DNA of 19,947 nt from an uncultured Burkholderiales bacterium. GTDB lineage: Bacteria > Pseudomonadota > Gammaproteobacteria > Burkholderiales > Burkholderiaceae_C. Below the pieces are notes generated by a model. The model worked only from the letters and a program-made list of their open reading frames with translations, was not told where the DNA came from and searched no databases. A program made the position numbers and the translations under genes. Position 1 is the first letter of the stretch. Every line of letters begins with the position of its first letter. The stretch covers positions 1-19,947 of the forward strand of contig CAJBLW010000374.1 of the NCBI GenBank assembly GCA_903953985.1. Reading direction: 5' to 3'. Below, piece after piece: positions 6,647-13,776 of the stretch.

Positions 6647-7618
6647 ATGAAACTTTCCCGCCGACTGCTCGTGCTGGCCAGCGCTGCTGCGCTGACCCTA
6701 CCGATGGCCACCCAGGCCCAGCCCAAACCGATCCGTTTGGTGGTGGGTTTTCCGCCCGGTGGTGCCACCGACGCCATCACCCGCGCCGTGGCCGACAAGC
6801 TGCCCGGCGTGCTGGGTCAGCCGGTCATCGTGGACAACAAGCCGGGCGTGGGCGGGCGCATCGCGGCCGATCTGGTGCTGGGCGCACCGGCCGACGGCCT
6901 GACCTTCATGGTCGCGCCCAACGCCACGCCCACCTTCCAGATGCTGGTCTTCAAGGACCAGATCAAATGGAACAGCCTCAGAGACTTTGTGCCCGTGGCC
7001 AGCTTCGCGTCTTACCCCTTGGGCATGGGCGTACCGGCCACTCTGGGGGTCAACAACGTCCGCGAGTTTGTGGAATGGGCCAGGAAAAACCCGGGTAAAG
7101 CCAGCTTTGGCACCCCGGGCACCGGCGGACAAAACCATTTCCTGGGCCTGCAACTGGCCAAGGCAACCAACATCGATTTACCGGTGACCCCCTACAAGGG
7201 TTCACCCCCCATGGTGACCGATCTGGTGGGCGGTCATGTGCCCTCGGCCATCAGCCTGCTCGACGGCATGATGGCGCAGCACCGCGCGGGCAAGATCAAG
7301 GTGATCGGTGTCTTCACCAAAGAGCGCTCACCCCTGATGCCCGACATCCCCACCTTTGCCGAACAGGGCATCGACGTGACCTCGGGTGAAGGTTGGACCG
7401 GCATGTGGGCCAAGACCGGCACACCGGCCGCCGAGGTGCAACGCATGGAAAAAGCCATCGCCCAAGTGCTGCAGATGCCCGAAGTCAAGGACGTGCTGAG
7501 CCAGCGCCTCATGGTCAACCCGGTGTTCCGCAACGGCACCCAAATGGATGCCCTGCAGCGCGCCGAACTGACGCACTGGGAGCCCATCATCAAGGCCTCA
7601 GGCTTCAAGGCCGAATGA
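6647..7618 (+). CDS. Bug/TctC family periplasmic solute-binding protein
   Basis: This encodes a 323-residue exported binding protein of the Bordetella uptake gene (Bug) family, which usually binds carboxylates or aromatic acids for tripartite tricarboxylate transporters. The start at 6647 gives a signal peptide with the basic residues KLSRR, a hydrophobic core, and a probable cleavage after ATQA (about residue 24), with GGAG six bases before the ATG. Family motifs are PIRLVVGFPPGGATD (28-42), NKPGVGG (64-70) and PADGLTF (81-87). No TctA/TctB membrane partner is in the window. This is common, since beta-proteobacterial genomes carry many orphan Bug genes. Its position between two Rieske oxygenase genes suggests it captures or senses the pathway's substrate. 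Confidence 0.93.
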   Translation: MKLSRRLLVLASAAALTLPMATQAQPKPIRLVVGFPPGGATDAITRAVADKLPGVLGQPVIVDNKPGVGGRIAADLVLGAPADGLTFMVAPNATPTFQMLVFKDQIKWNSLRDFVPVASFASYPLGMGVPATLGVNNVREFVEWARKNPGKASFGTPGTGGQNHFLGLQLAKATNIDLPVTPYKGSPPMVTDLVGGHVPSAISLLDGMMAQHRAGKIKVIGVFTKERSPLMPDIPTFAEQGIDVTSGEGWTGMWAKTGTPAAEVQRMEKAIAQVLQMPEVKDVLSQRLMVNPVFRNGTQMDALQRAELTHWEPIIKASGFKAE

Positions 7619-7634
7619 CCGCAGGCCCAAGTCC

Positions 7635-8915
7635 ATGCTCAGCGCCGAAAAAAACCAGCAACTGACCCAGGTCGGTCCCGGCACGCCCATGGGCGAGGTG
7701 CTGCGCCGCCACTGGCACCCGATTGCGGGCATCGACGAACTCGACCGCAACCCGGTCAAGGCGGTGCGGCTGATGGGTGAAGACCTGGTGCTCTACAAAG
7801 ACCTGAGCGGTGGTTACGGGCTGGTGGACCGCCAGTGCGCACACCGCCGCGCCGACCTGAGCTATGGCTTTGTTGAAGCAGACGGCATCCGCTGCCACTA
7901 CCACGGCTGGCAATACAACGCACAAGGGCAATGCGTGGCACGGCCCTACGAGGATCAGATCGATCCTCAGGCCCGTCAAAAATGCAAGATCCAGATCAAG
8001 GCCTACGCGGTCAAGCCGCTGGCCGGCTTGCTCTGGGCCTACATGGGCCCCTTGCCCGCGCCCGAGTTGCCCGACTGGGAACCCTTTCACTGGCCCCACG
8101 GTTTTGTGCAAGCGGTGTTTTCCGACATCCCCTGCAACTGGCTGCAGACGCAAGAAAACTCCATTGACCCGGTGCACTTTGAATGGATGCACGCCAACTG
8201 GAGCCGACGGCTGCGGGGCCACACGGGGGGCTATGCGCCCAAACACCTGCAACTGGCGTTTGAAGAATTCGAGCACGGCTTTGTCTACAAACGCATCTCT
8301 GAAGACACCAACGAGCAGCACCCGATGTGGACGATTGGCCGCGTGTGCCTGTGGCCCAACGGCTTTTTTCTGGGCGACCACTTTGAGTGGCGCGTGCCGG
8401 TGGACGACGAGAACACCCTGAGCGTGACCTGGTCGTTCATCCGCGTGCCGCGCGAACGCGAGCCCTACGTGCAAAGCAGCATCCCGACCTGGACCAGCCC
8501 GATCAAGGACGACACTGGCCGCTGGATCACCAGCCATGTGATCAACCAGGACATCGTGGCCTGGGTCGGGCAGGGCCGCATCGCCGACCGCACACAAGAA
8601 AACCTGGGGGCCAGTGACCGGGGCATTGCCGTGCTGCGCCGCCGCCTGATGGAAGACATCGACGATGTGCAAGCCGGGCGTGACCCCAAAGGCGTGCAGC
8701 GCGATCCTGCCAGAAACCAGCGCGTGTTTTTGCCCAGCGACTCGCGTGACTTCTTCCAACACGGCCTGACCTTGGCCGACTACCAGCGCCACCCCAAATG
8801 GGCCCGGCTTTTGAACCATTTCATCTTTCACGCCGGTCAACCCGAGTGGGTGCAGCACGCCCACGCAGAGGCCACCGGCGTGGCGATCCAGCCGATCAGC
8901 GTGATCGACCTTTAA
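7635..8915 (+). CDS. Rieske non-heme iron oxygenase, alpha subunit, second divergent copy
   Basis: This encodes a 426-residue terminal oxygenase in the same broad family as the one at 5347-6579. It differs in most of its sequence, so it is not a recent duplicate. Rieske ligands are C68, H70 (CAHRRAD) and C87, H90 (CHYHGWQY). The catalytic iron site is H181 and H186 (DPVHFEWMH) with probable D306 (NQDIVAWVGQG), and D178 is the bridging acid. The NSIDPVHFEWMH and NQDIVAWVGQG patterns match a subgroup of alpha-only ring-hydroxylating or demethylating oxygenases. It starts 16 bases after the binding-protein gene and ends 10 bases before the reductase gene, so it is the likeliest direct partner of that reductase. 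There is no clear ribosome site, so translation may be coupled to the upstream gene. Confidence 0.93.
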   Translation: MLSAEKNQQLTQVGPGTPMGEVLRRHWHPIAGIDELDRNPVKAVRLMGEDLVLYKDLSGGYGLVDRQCAHRRADLSYGFVEADGIRCHYHGWQYNAQGQCVARPYEDQIDPQARQKCKIQIKAYAVKPLAGLLWAYMGPLPAPELPDWEPFHWPHGFVQAVFSDIPCNWLQTQENSIDPVHFEWMHANWSRRLRGHTGGYAPKHLQLAFEEFEHGFVYKRISEDTNEQHPMWTIGRVCLWPNGFFLGDHFEWRVPVDDENTLSVTWSFIRVPREREPYVQSSIPTWTSPIKDDTGRWITSHVINQDIVAWVGQGRIADRTQENLGASDRGIAVLRRRLMEDIDDVQAGRDPKGVQRDPARNQRVFLPSDSRDFFQHGLTLADYQRHPKWARLLNHFIFHAGQPEWVQHAHAEATGVAIQPISVIDL

Positions 8916-8925
8916 CCCCCTTTCC

Positions 8926-9903
8926 ATGAGCTCTGCGACTGTCTCTTCCACCCTGCAGGTCCGCGTTCGGGCCACCACCTATGAAGCCCAAAAAGTTCTG
9001 GGCTTCGAGCTGGTGCCGCTCGAACCAGCCACCGAGCTGCCCGCCTTCACCGCCGGAGCCCACATCGATGTGCACCTGCCCGGCGGGCTGCTGCGCAGCT
9101 ATTCGCTGCTGAACGATCCGCGCGAAAGCCGCCGGTACTGCCTCGGCGTGAATTTAGACGCCCAAAGCCGGGGTGGCTCGCGCCACATGCATGAGCAGCT
9201 GCGCACCGGCTCGGTGCTGACCATCAGCAAGCCGCGCAATTTGTTTGAGATGGACGAATCGTCCCCGTTCAATGTGTTCATTGCAGGCGGCATCGGCATC
9301 ACGCCCTTGCTGAGCATGATCGCCCGCTCTCAGGCGCTGGGTACGCCCTGGCGGTTGCATTACGCCGCACGCACCCGCCAGCATGCGGGCTTTTTGGACC
9401 TGCTGGCGGCTTACCAGGGCCAGCCTGGTGCCGATGTGCAGCTCAACTTTGACCAAGAACCCGGCGGCCAAATGCTGGACCTGAACGCGGTGATCTCGGC
9501 CCTGCCTGTAGGCGCGCACGTGTATGCCTGCGGCCCGCAGCCCCTGCTTGCCGCTTATGAGCAAGCCACCTTCAGCTTGCCGCCTGCGCGTGTGCACCGC
9601 GAATACTTTGCCGCCCAAGAAGCGGCGGCCACCGAATCCGGCTACACCGTGACGCTGGCGCGCAGCCAGCGCACCTTGCAAATCAGCCCCGGTCAGACCC
9701 TGCTGGAAGGCCTGCTGGCCATTGGGGCGGAGCCGACTTTTTCTTGTCAACAAGGCATTTGCGGCACCTGCGAGGTCAGGGTGCTGGAAGGCACGCCCGA
9801 CCACCGCGACATGGTGCTGACCGAAGCCGAAAAAGCGGCCAACGACCGCATGATGGTCTGCTGCTCAGGGGCCAAAAGCGCCCGGCTGGTGCTGGACCTG
9901 TGA
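8926..9903 (+). CDS. phthalate dioxygenase reductase-type oxidoreductase (FMN/NAD/[2Fe-2S])
   Basis: This encodes a 325-residue reductase that passes electrons from NAD(P)H through flavin to a plant-type [2Fe-2S] cluster and on to a Rieske oxygenase. Domains in order are a flavin-binding barrel (about 10-105, with RSYSLLN at 58-63), a nicotinamide-binding domain (about 110-225, with GGIGITPLLSM at 121-131 and ACGPQPLL at 201-208), and a C-terminal ferredoxin domain (about 240-325). The cluster ligands are C274, C279, C282 (CQQGICGTC) and probably C312 (MMVCCSGA). This layout is that of VanB/PDR-type reductases. It is the only reductase gene in the window, so both Rieske oxygenases may depend on it. 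The gap to the preceding gene is only 10 bases and lacks a clear ribosome site. Confidence 0.94.
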   Translation: MSSATVSSTLQVRVRATTYEAQKVLGFELVPLEPATELPAFTAGAHIDVHLPGGLLRSYSLLNDPRESRRYCLGVNLDAQSRGGSRHMHEQLRTGSVLTISKPRNLFEMDESSPFNVFIAGGIGITPLLSMIARSQALGTPWRLHYAARTRQHAGFLDLLAAYQGQPGADVQLNFDQEPGGQMLDLNAVISALPVGAHVYACGPQPLLAAYEQATFSLPPARVHREYFAAQEAAATESGYTVTLARSQRTLQISPGQTLLEGLLAIGAEPTFSCQQGICGTCEVRVLEGTPDHRDMVLTEAEKAANDRMMVCCSGAKSARLVLDL

Positions 9904-9937
9904 TTTGATTTATTGACCTGAACCTCTGGACGACCCG

Positions 9938-10726
9938 ATGAGCGACACCCTGATCACCTACGAACTGGACGGCAACGTGGCCCTGATCGGCCTGAACCGG
10001 CCGGACAAGCGCAACAGCATCAACGATCCCTTGATCGACGAATTGCGCGCCGCTGTGCTGCGAGCGCACGAAGAAGCCGATGTGGCCGTGCTGTTTGGCC
10101 ACGGCACCAACTTTTGCGCCGGGCTGGACCTGGCAGAAGCGCTGGCCCGCGCTACCGGGCAAATCAAGCCGCCACGCAAGCGCAAGCGCCACAACTGGCA
10201 CGAAGTTTTTGATCTGATCGAACGCGGCCCGATTCCTTTTGTGGCGGCCTTGCACGGCGCGGTCGTAGGCGGCGGGCTGGAGCTGGCCACCGCGGCCCAT
10301 GTGCGTGTAGGCGACGAGTCTGCCCTGTTTGGCCTGCCTGAAGGCCAGCGCGGCATTTTTGTGGGCGGTGGCGGCACGGTCCGCATTCAGCGCGTGGTGG
10401 GCACCACGGTGATGATGGACATGATGCTGACCGGGCGCCTGCTGAGCGCCGCCGAAGGCTTGCAGGAAAAAGTCATCCGCTATGTGACCCCGGCGGGCGA
10501 AGCCCTGGCCAAAGCCAAAGAACTGGCCCACCGCATCGCCAAAAACAGCGTGGAAACCAACTGGATGATCGTCAACGTGCTGCCGCGCATCCACGACATG
10601 ACGCACAACGATGGCCTGTTCGTTGAGCAACTGAACTCGGCCCGCGCACGCCCCCCCGAGGCCGAAGCCCGCCTGCGTGAGTTTGTAGAAGGCAAAGCCA
10701 AAAAAATCCAGGACAACCAGGCCTGA
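9938..10726 (+). CDS. enoyl-CoA hydratase/isomerase (crotonase) family protein
   Basis: This encodes a 262-residue crotonase-fold enzyme. The oxyanion-hole segments are NFCAGLDL (58-65) and GAVVGGGLELA (107-117). Both hydratase glutamates are kept, E115 and E135 (FGLPEGQRG), at the 20-residue spacing of classical enoyl-CoA hydratase (E144/E164 in the rat enzyme numbering). It should therefore be able to add water to a 2-enoyl-CoA, although isomerase or ring-opening activity cannot be excluded. An insertion rich in basic residues (PPRKRKRHN, 78-86) follows the first motif. It is followed 28 bases later by a 3-hydroxyacyl-CoA dehydrogenase, so together they would carry out the hydration and oxidation steps of beta-oxidation. 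Confidence 0.93.
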   Translation: MSDTLITYELDGNVALIGLNRPDKRNSINDPLIDELRAAVLRAHEEADVAVLFGHGTNFCAGLDLAEALARATGQIKPPRKRKRHNWHEVFDLIERGPIPFVAALHGAVVGGGLELATAAHVRVGDESALFGLPEGQRGIFVGGGGTVRIQRVVGTTVMMDMMLTGRLLSAAEGLQEKVIRYVTPAGEALAKAKELAHRIAKNSVETNWMIVNVLPRIHDMTHNDGLFVEQLNSARARPPEAEARLREFVEGKAKKIQDNQA

Positions 10727-10754
10727 ACCCCCACCCTGAAACCCCATACGCCCC

Positions 10755-12098
10755 ATGAATGAATTTGATTTTTTCAGCGTCAGCGATGACGACCGCGCCC
10801 GTGCGCTGGCCCATGCCAAAACCGCAGCCGCCGAGGCGGCCCACATCCCCGACATCCCGGCGGGCACGCCACTGCGCCCAGTCAGGCGCGTGGCGGTCAT
10901 CGGCGCAGGCACCATGGGTGGCGGCATCGCCATGTCGCTGGCCAACATCGGCATCCCGGTCACCCTGATCGACGCCAACGGTCAGGGCCTGGAGCGCGGT
11001 CTGCAACGCGTCAACGACAACTACGCCACCACCGTCAAGCGCGGCAAGCTGCCACAGGCTGAAATGGACCAGCGCGTGGCGCTGATCACCGGCTCGCTGC
11101 AGATGGCCGATGTGAAAGACGCCGACATGGTGATCGAAGCCGTGTTTGAAGACATGGGGCTCAAACAAGACATCTTTCGCCAGCTCGATGCGCTGTGCAA
11201 ACCCGGTGCGATTTTGGCCACCAACACCTCGGGCCTGGATGTCGACCAGATCGCCGCCGTGACCGGCCGCCCGCAAGACGTGGTGGGCGCGCACTTCTTC
11301 AGCCCCGCCCATGTGATGCGCTTGCTTGAAGTCGTGCGCGGAGCACAGTCTGCGACCGATGTGATCGCTACCCTGATGGACCTGGGTCGGCGCATGGGCA
11401 AGATCGCGGTGCTGGCACGCATTTACCCCGGCTTCATTGGCAATGCGCTGTTTCGCAACTACACCCGAGAAGCGCACTTTCTGGTGGAAGACGGCGCGCT
11501 GCCGCACGAGGTGGATGCAGCACTCAAAAAATTCGGCTATGCCATGGGCATTTTTGCGGTGCACGACATGGCCGGCAACGATGTGGGTTACCAAACTCGC
11601 AAGGCGCAAATGGCCACCCGCCCCACCGACCGCCGATGGAACGACTTGATCATGAAGCTGTGCGATCTGGGCCGCCTGGGCCAAAAAAGCGGCAAGGGCT
11701 GGTACCGCTACGAAGCCGGTGACCGCACGCCCCACCGTGACCCCGAGGTCGAACAGTTCATCGCCGAAGAATCGGCCCGCATGGGCCTGCCGCGCCGCGA
11801 AATGACCGAGGACGACATCATCAAACGCTGCCTGTACGGAATGATCAACGAAGGCGCGAAACTGCTGGAACAAGGCATCGCCTTGCGGCCCGGCGACATC
11901 GACATCACCTACCTGACGGGTTATGGCTTTCCGGCGCACCAGGGTGGGCCGATGTTTCTGGCCGACCGGATCGGGCTGCCCCGTGTGCTGGCCGATATCG
12001 AGCGGCTGCACGCCGAATATGGTTTTTGGTGGCAGCCTGCGCCGCTGTTGCAAAAGCTGGTGCGCGAAGGCAAAAATTTTGCCGACTTGCCTCACTGA
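10755..12098 (+). CDS. 3-hydroxyacyl-CoA dehydrogenase, NAD-dependent, with two C-terminal domains
   Basis: This encodes a 447-residue enzyme that oxidises 3-hydroxyacyl-CoA to 3-oxoacyl-CoA. About 42 extra residues precede the NAD-binding Rossmann motif VAVIGAGTMGGGIA (46-59). The catalytic residues S159 (NTSG), H180 (GAHFFSPAHVM), E192 (LLEVV) and N230 (PGFIGNAL) keep exactly the spacings of human short-chain 3-hydroxyacyl-CoA dehydrogenase (S137, H158, E170, N208). A second C-terminal dehydrogenase domain follows (about 345-447, with RCLYGMINEGAKLLEQGIA), so the layout equals the dehydrogenase half of FadB/FadJ. The hydratase half is supplied by the separate crotonase gene just upstream. 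The N-terminal extension may be a remnant of the linker in such fusions, or a family feature. Confidence 0.94.
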   Translation: MNEFDFFSVSDDDRARALAHAKTAAAEAAHIPDIPAGTPLRPVRRVAVIGAGTMGGGIAMSLANIGIPVTLIDANGQGLERGLQRVNDNYATTVKRGKLPQAEMDQRVALITGSLQMADVKDADMVIEAVFEDMGLKQDIFRQLDALCKPGAILATNTSGLDVDQIAAVTGRPQDVVGAHFFSPAHVMRLLEVVRGAQSATDVIATLMDLGRRMGKIAVLARIYPGFIGNALFRNYTREAHFLVEDGALPHEVDAALKKFGYAMGIFAVHDMAGNDVGYQTRKAQMATRPTDRRWNDLIMKLCDLGRLGQKSGKGWYRYEAGDRTPHRDPEVEQFIAEESARMGLPRREMTEDDIIKRCLYGMINEGAKLLEQGIALRPGDIDITYLTGYGFPAHQGGPMFLADRIGLPRVLADIERLHAEYGFWWQPAPLLQKLVREGKNFADLPH

Positions 12099-12115
12099 TC
12101 CTCAAGGACACCGCC

Positions 12116-12895
12116 ATGGATTTAGGCCTCAAGGGTAAAAAAGCCATCGTCTGCGCTTCATCGCAGGGCCTGGGCTATGCGTGTGCGCTGGCTTTGGCGC
12201 AAGAAGGCTGCGAGGTCTTCATCAATGGCCGCAACGCCGACAAGCTGGCGCAAGCGGCGCAGCAACTCCAACAAGCCACAGGCGCCCGCATCACACCGGT
12301 GCAGGCCGACCTGAACACCGAGGCGGGCCGCAGCGCCTTGCTGGCCGTTTGCCCCGAGCCCGACATTCTGGTCAACAACAACGCCGGGCCGCCCCCGGGC
12401 CAACTGGCCGACTGGGACCACGCGGCCTGGATGGGCGCACTCGAAAGCAACCTGCTGTCGGCCGCGCTGCTGATGCGCGGCACCCTGCCCGGCATGCGCG
12501 CCCGGCGCTTTGGCCGCATCGTCAACATCACCTCGGCCATGGTCAAGACGCCGCATGCGGCCATGGGTTTGTCGACCGCCGCACGGGCGGGGCTGACGGC
12601 ACTGTCCAAAGCTTTAGCACGCGAGGCCATCGTCGACAACGTGACCATCAACAACCTGCTGCCCGAGCGCTTTGACACGCCCCGGCAAGAGTTCATGGCC
12701 CAGCGCATGATGAAAGAGTCGGGCATCACCCGCGACGAGGCCCGCGCCCGCATCGCAGCCACCTTGCCCGCCAACCGCTTGGGCGACCCGAAAGAGTTCG
12801 GTGCGGCCTGCGCCTTTTTGTGCGCGGCCACCTCCGGTTTCATGACCGGGCAAAACCTGCAACTCGACGGCGGGGCTTACAGCGCGTTGATCTGA
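12116..12895 (+). CDS. SDR-fold protein with degenerate catalytic motif
   Basis: This encodes a 259-residue protein of the short-chain dehydrogenase/reductase fold. The start at 12116 has AAGGA upstream and is preferred over an earlier in-frame ATG inside the previous gene. The cofactor loop reads CASSQGLG (13-20), and NNNAGPPPG (87-95) replaces the usual NNAG. The serine of the active site is present (S140, ITSAM), but the canonical YxxxK aligns with STAAR, giving S153 and R157. Normal tyrosine-lysine catalysis is therefore unlikely. A known SDR subgroup (called BKR-like SDR-like in conserved-domain collections) also departs from the NAD motif and catalytic tetrad. As last gene of the operon it could act on a CoA thioester intermediate, but its reaction is unknown. 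Confidence 0.88.
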   Translation: MDLGLKGKKAIVCASSQGLGYACALALAQEGCEVFINGRNADKLAQAAQQLQQATGARITPVQADLNTEAGRSALLAVCPEPDILVNNNAGPPPGQLADWDHAAWMGALESNLLSAALLMRGTLPGMRARRFGRIVNITSAMVKTPHAAMGLSTAARAGLTALSKALAREAIVDNVTINNLLPERFDTPRQEFMAQRMMKESGITRDEARARIAATLPANRLGDPKEFGAACAFLCAATSGFMTGQNLQLDGGAYSALI

Positions 12896-12912
12896 GCGGG
12901 GTTCGTTCAGAC

Positions 12913-12946
12913 AAAGAAAAAGGCGTCCTGTCGGACGCCTTTTTTG
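12913..12946. terminator. bidirectional rho-independent terminator
   Basis: AGGCGTCC (12921-12928) and GGACGCCT (12933-12940) form a perfect 8-bp stem with a TGTC loop. It is flanked by an A-rich run on the left (12913-12920) and a T-run on the right (12940-12945), so it can end transcription from both sides. It lies between the convergent SDR gene (plus) and phasin gene (minus) and marks the end of the catabolic operon. Confidence 0.93.
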
Positions 12947-12979
12947 TATCAGAGGCCAGAGCCTCTGAAAGCCGGGAAA

Positions 12980-13537
12980 TCAAGCCTTGGCTTTGGACTT
13001 GCTCATGGCGGCCTTGACCGAAGCTTCGGCTTGGGCGGTAGCGGCCTTCACGCTGGCTTCGGCGCTGTCAGCGGCTTGCTTGGCCACTTTTTTCAGGGTC
13101 TCGGCAGCGGTTTGGCTGGCTTCGAAAGCGGTCTTGAGCACGGCCACGGCGGCGTCAGAACCGGCGGGGGCGTTCTTCAGGCTGTTTTCGACCAAGCTTT
13201 TGACGGCTTGCTCGGACTCGGCCATTTTGCTTTCGACGGCCTTGCTCAACTGGGCACCGGTGCTGTTGGCGATGTCAGATAGGTGACGGCCGTAAGAGAC
13301 CGACTTTTCGAAGGCAGGCTGCACCAAAGCGGCTTGCACAGCCATCAGGTCTTGAGGCGACTTGGCGGCCATCAGGGCTTGCATGTTGGCGAAAGACTCG
13401 CCCACAGCGGCTTTGCCAGCGGCCATGTTCAGCTCGACCAGGCGCTCAAAACTGGCGAAAGCCGATTGCGACAGGCCAGAGGCTGCGTTCAGGTTGGCTT
13501 GTTGGGTAGCGGTGAATTGTTCAGCATTGAAGTTCAT
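12980..13537 (-). CDS. phasin family protein (PHA granule-associated)
   Basis: This encodes a 185-residue amphipathic helical protein of the Phasin_2 type, which coats polyhydroxyalkanoate storage granules. The start at 13537 has AAAGGA upstream and yields the typical opening MNFNAEQFTATQQANLNAASG. An in-frame ATG at 13603 would add 22 unlike residues and include the promoter. The segment FASFERLVELNMAAGKAAVG (27-46) and the long stretch free of Pro and Gly after it are typical of the family. The Ala/Lys-rich tail carries AEASVKAA twice (about 159-166 and 170-177), like many phasin C-termini. It is transcribed alone, toward the shared terminator at 12913-12946. Its upstream region has a predicted promoter and an operator-like element. 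Confidence 0.93.
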   Translation of the reverse strand: MNFNAEQFTATQQANLNAASGLSQSAFASFERLVELNMAAGKAAVGESFANMQALMAAKSPQDLMAVQAALVQPAFEKSVSYGRHLSDIANSTGAQLSKAVESKMAESEQAVKSLVENSLKNAPAGSDAAVAVLKTAFEASQTAAETLKKVAKQAADSAEASVKAATAQAEASVKAAMSKSKAKA

Positions 13538-13561
13538 GGTTTTTTCCTTTGGGAAGTTTTG

Positions 13562-13603
13562 TTGCAATGCAGCAATTTGAACAGCATGGGGTGGCCGTGG
13601 CAA
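13562..13603 (-). promoter_or_regulatory. predicted phasin promoter with TGC/GCA operator-like element
   Basis: On the minus strand, TTGCCA (13598-13603) and TCAAAT (13575-13580) are 17 bases apart and match the -35 and -10 consensus at 5/6 and 4/6 positions. Directly after the -10 is the imperfect palindrome TTGCTGCATTGCAA (13562-13575), covering the expected transcription start. TGC/GCA-type elements have been reported as targets of the PHA regulator PhaR, which represses phasin genes until granules form. Assignment to PhaR is inferred. Confidence 0.42.
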
Positions 13604-13669
13604 GGGAAAACCCCAACTTTAGAGTCTTTACTCCAAATCGGGGGCTGTGTCGGACAGGTTCATTGAGGC

Positions 13670-13709
13670 GTCACGCCCATGGGGGTGCCATGGGCGTGGC
13701 AAGGTTTTT
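13670..13709 (+). terminator. long hairpin with T-run upstream of the 13777 gene (terminator-like, orphan)
   Basis: CACGCCCATGG (13672-13682) and CCATGGGCGTG (13688-13698) pair perfectly around a five-base GGGTG loop. One G-U and one further G-C pair (13670-13671 with 13699-13700) extend the stem to 13 bp. AAGG and then five T (13705-13709) follow. It has the form of a plus-strand intrinsic terminator, yet no plus-strand gene lies upstream, since the neighbour on that side is the divergently read phasin gene. It could end a small RNA, attenuate the downstream gene's leader, or be a palindromic repeat element. Confidence 0.55.
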
Positions 13710-13776
13710 GAGGGCCTCTGCGCCGGGCTCACTACACTTGACGGTTCGGCCAATCCGGCCCCCTCACCTTGTATGT

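Noticed and set aside
3864..12895. Assignment of the locus to protocatechuate 4,5-cleavage, phthalate or 2-nitrobenzoate degradation
   Set aside because: Only single family members fit each route. No ring-cleavage dioxygenase, semialdehyde dehydrogenase or decarboxylase set is present, so no named pathway is supported.
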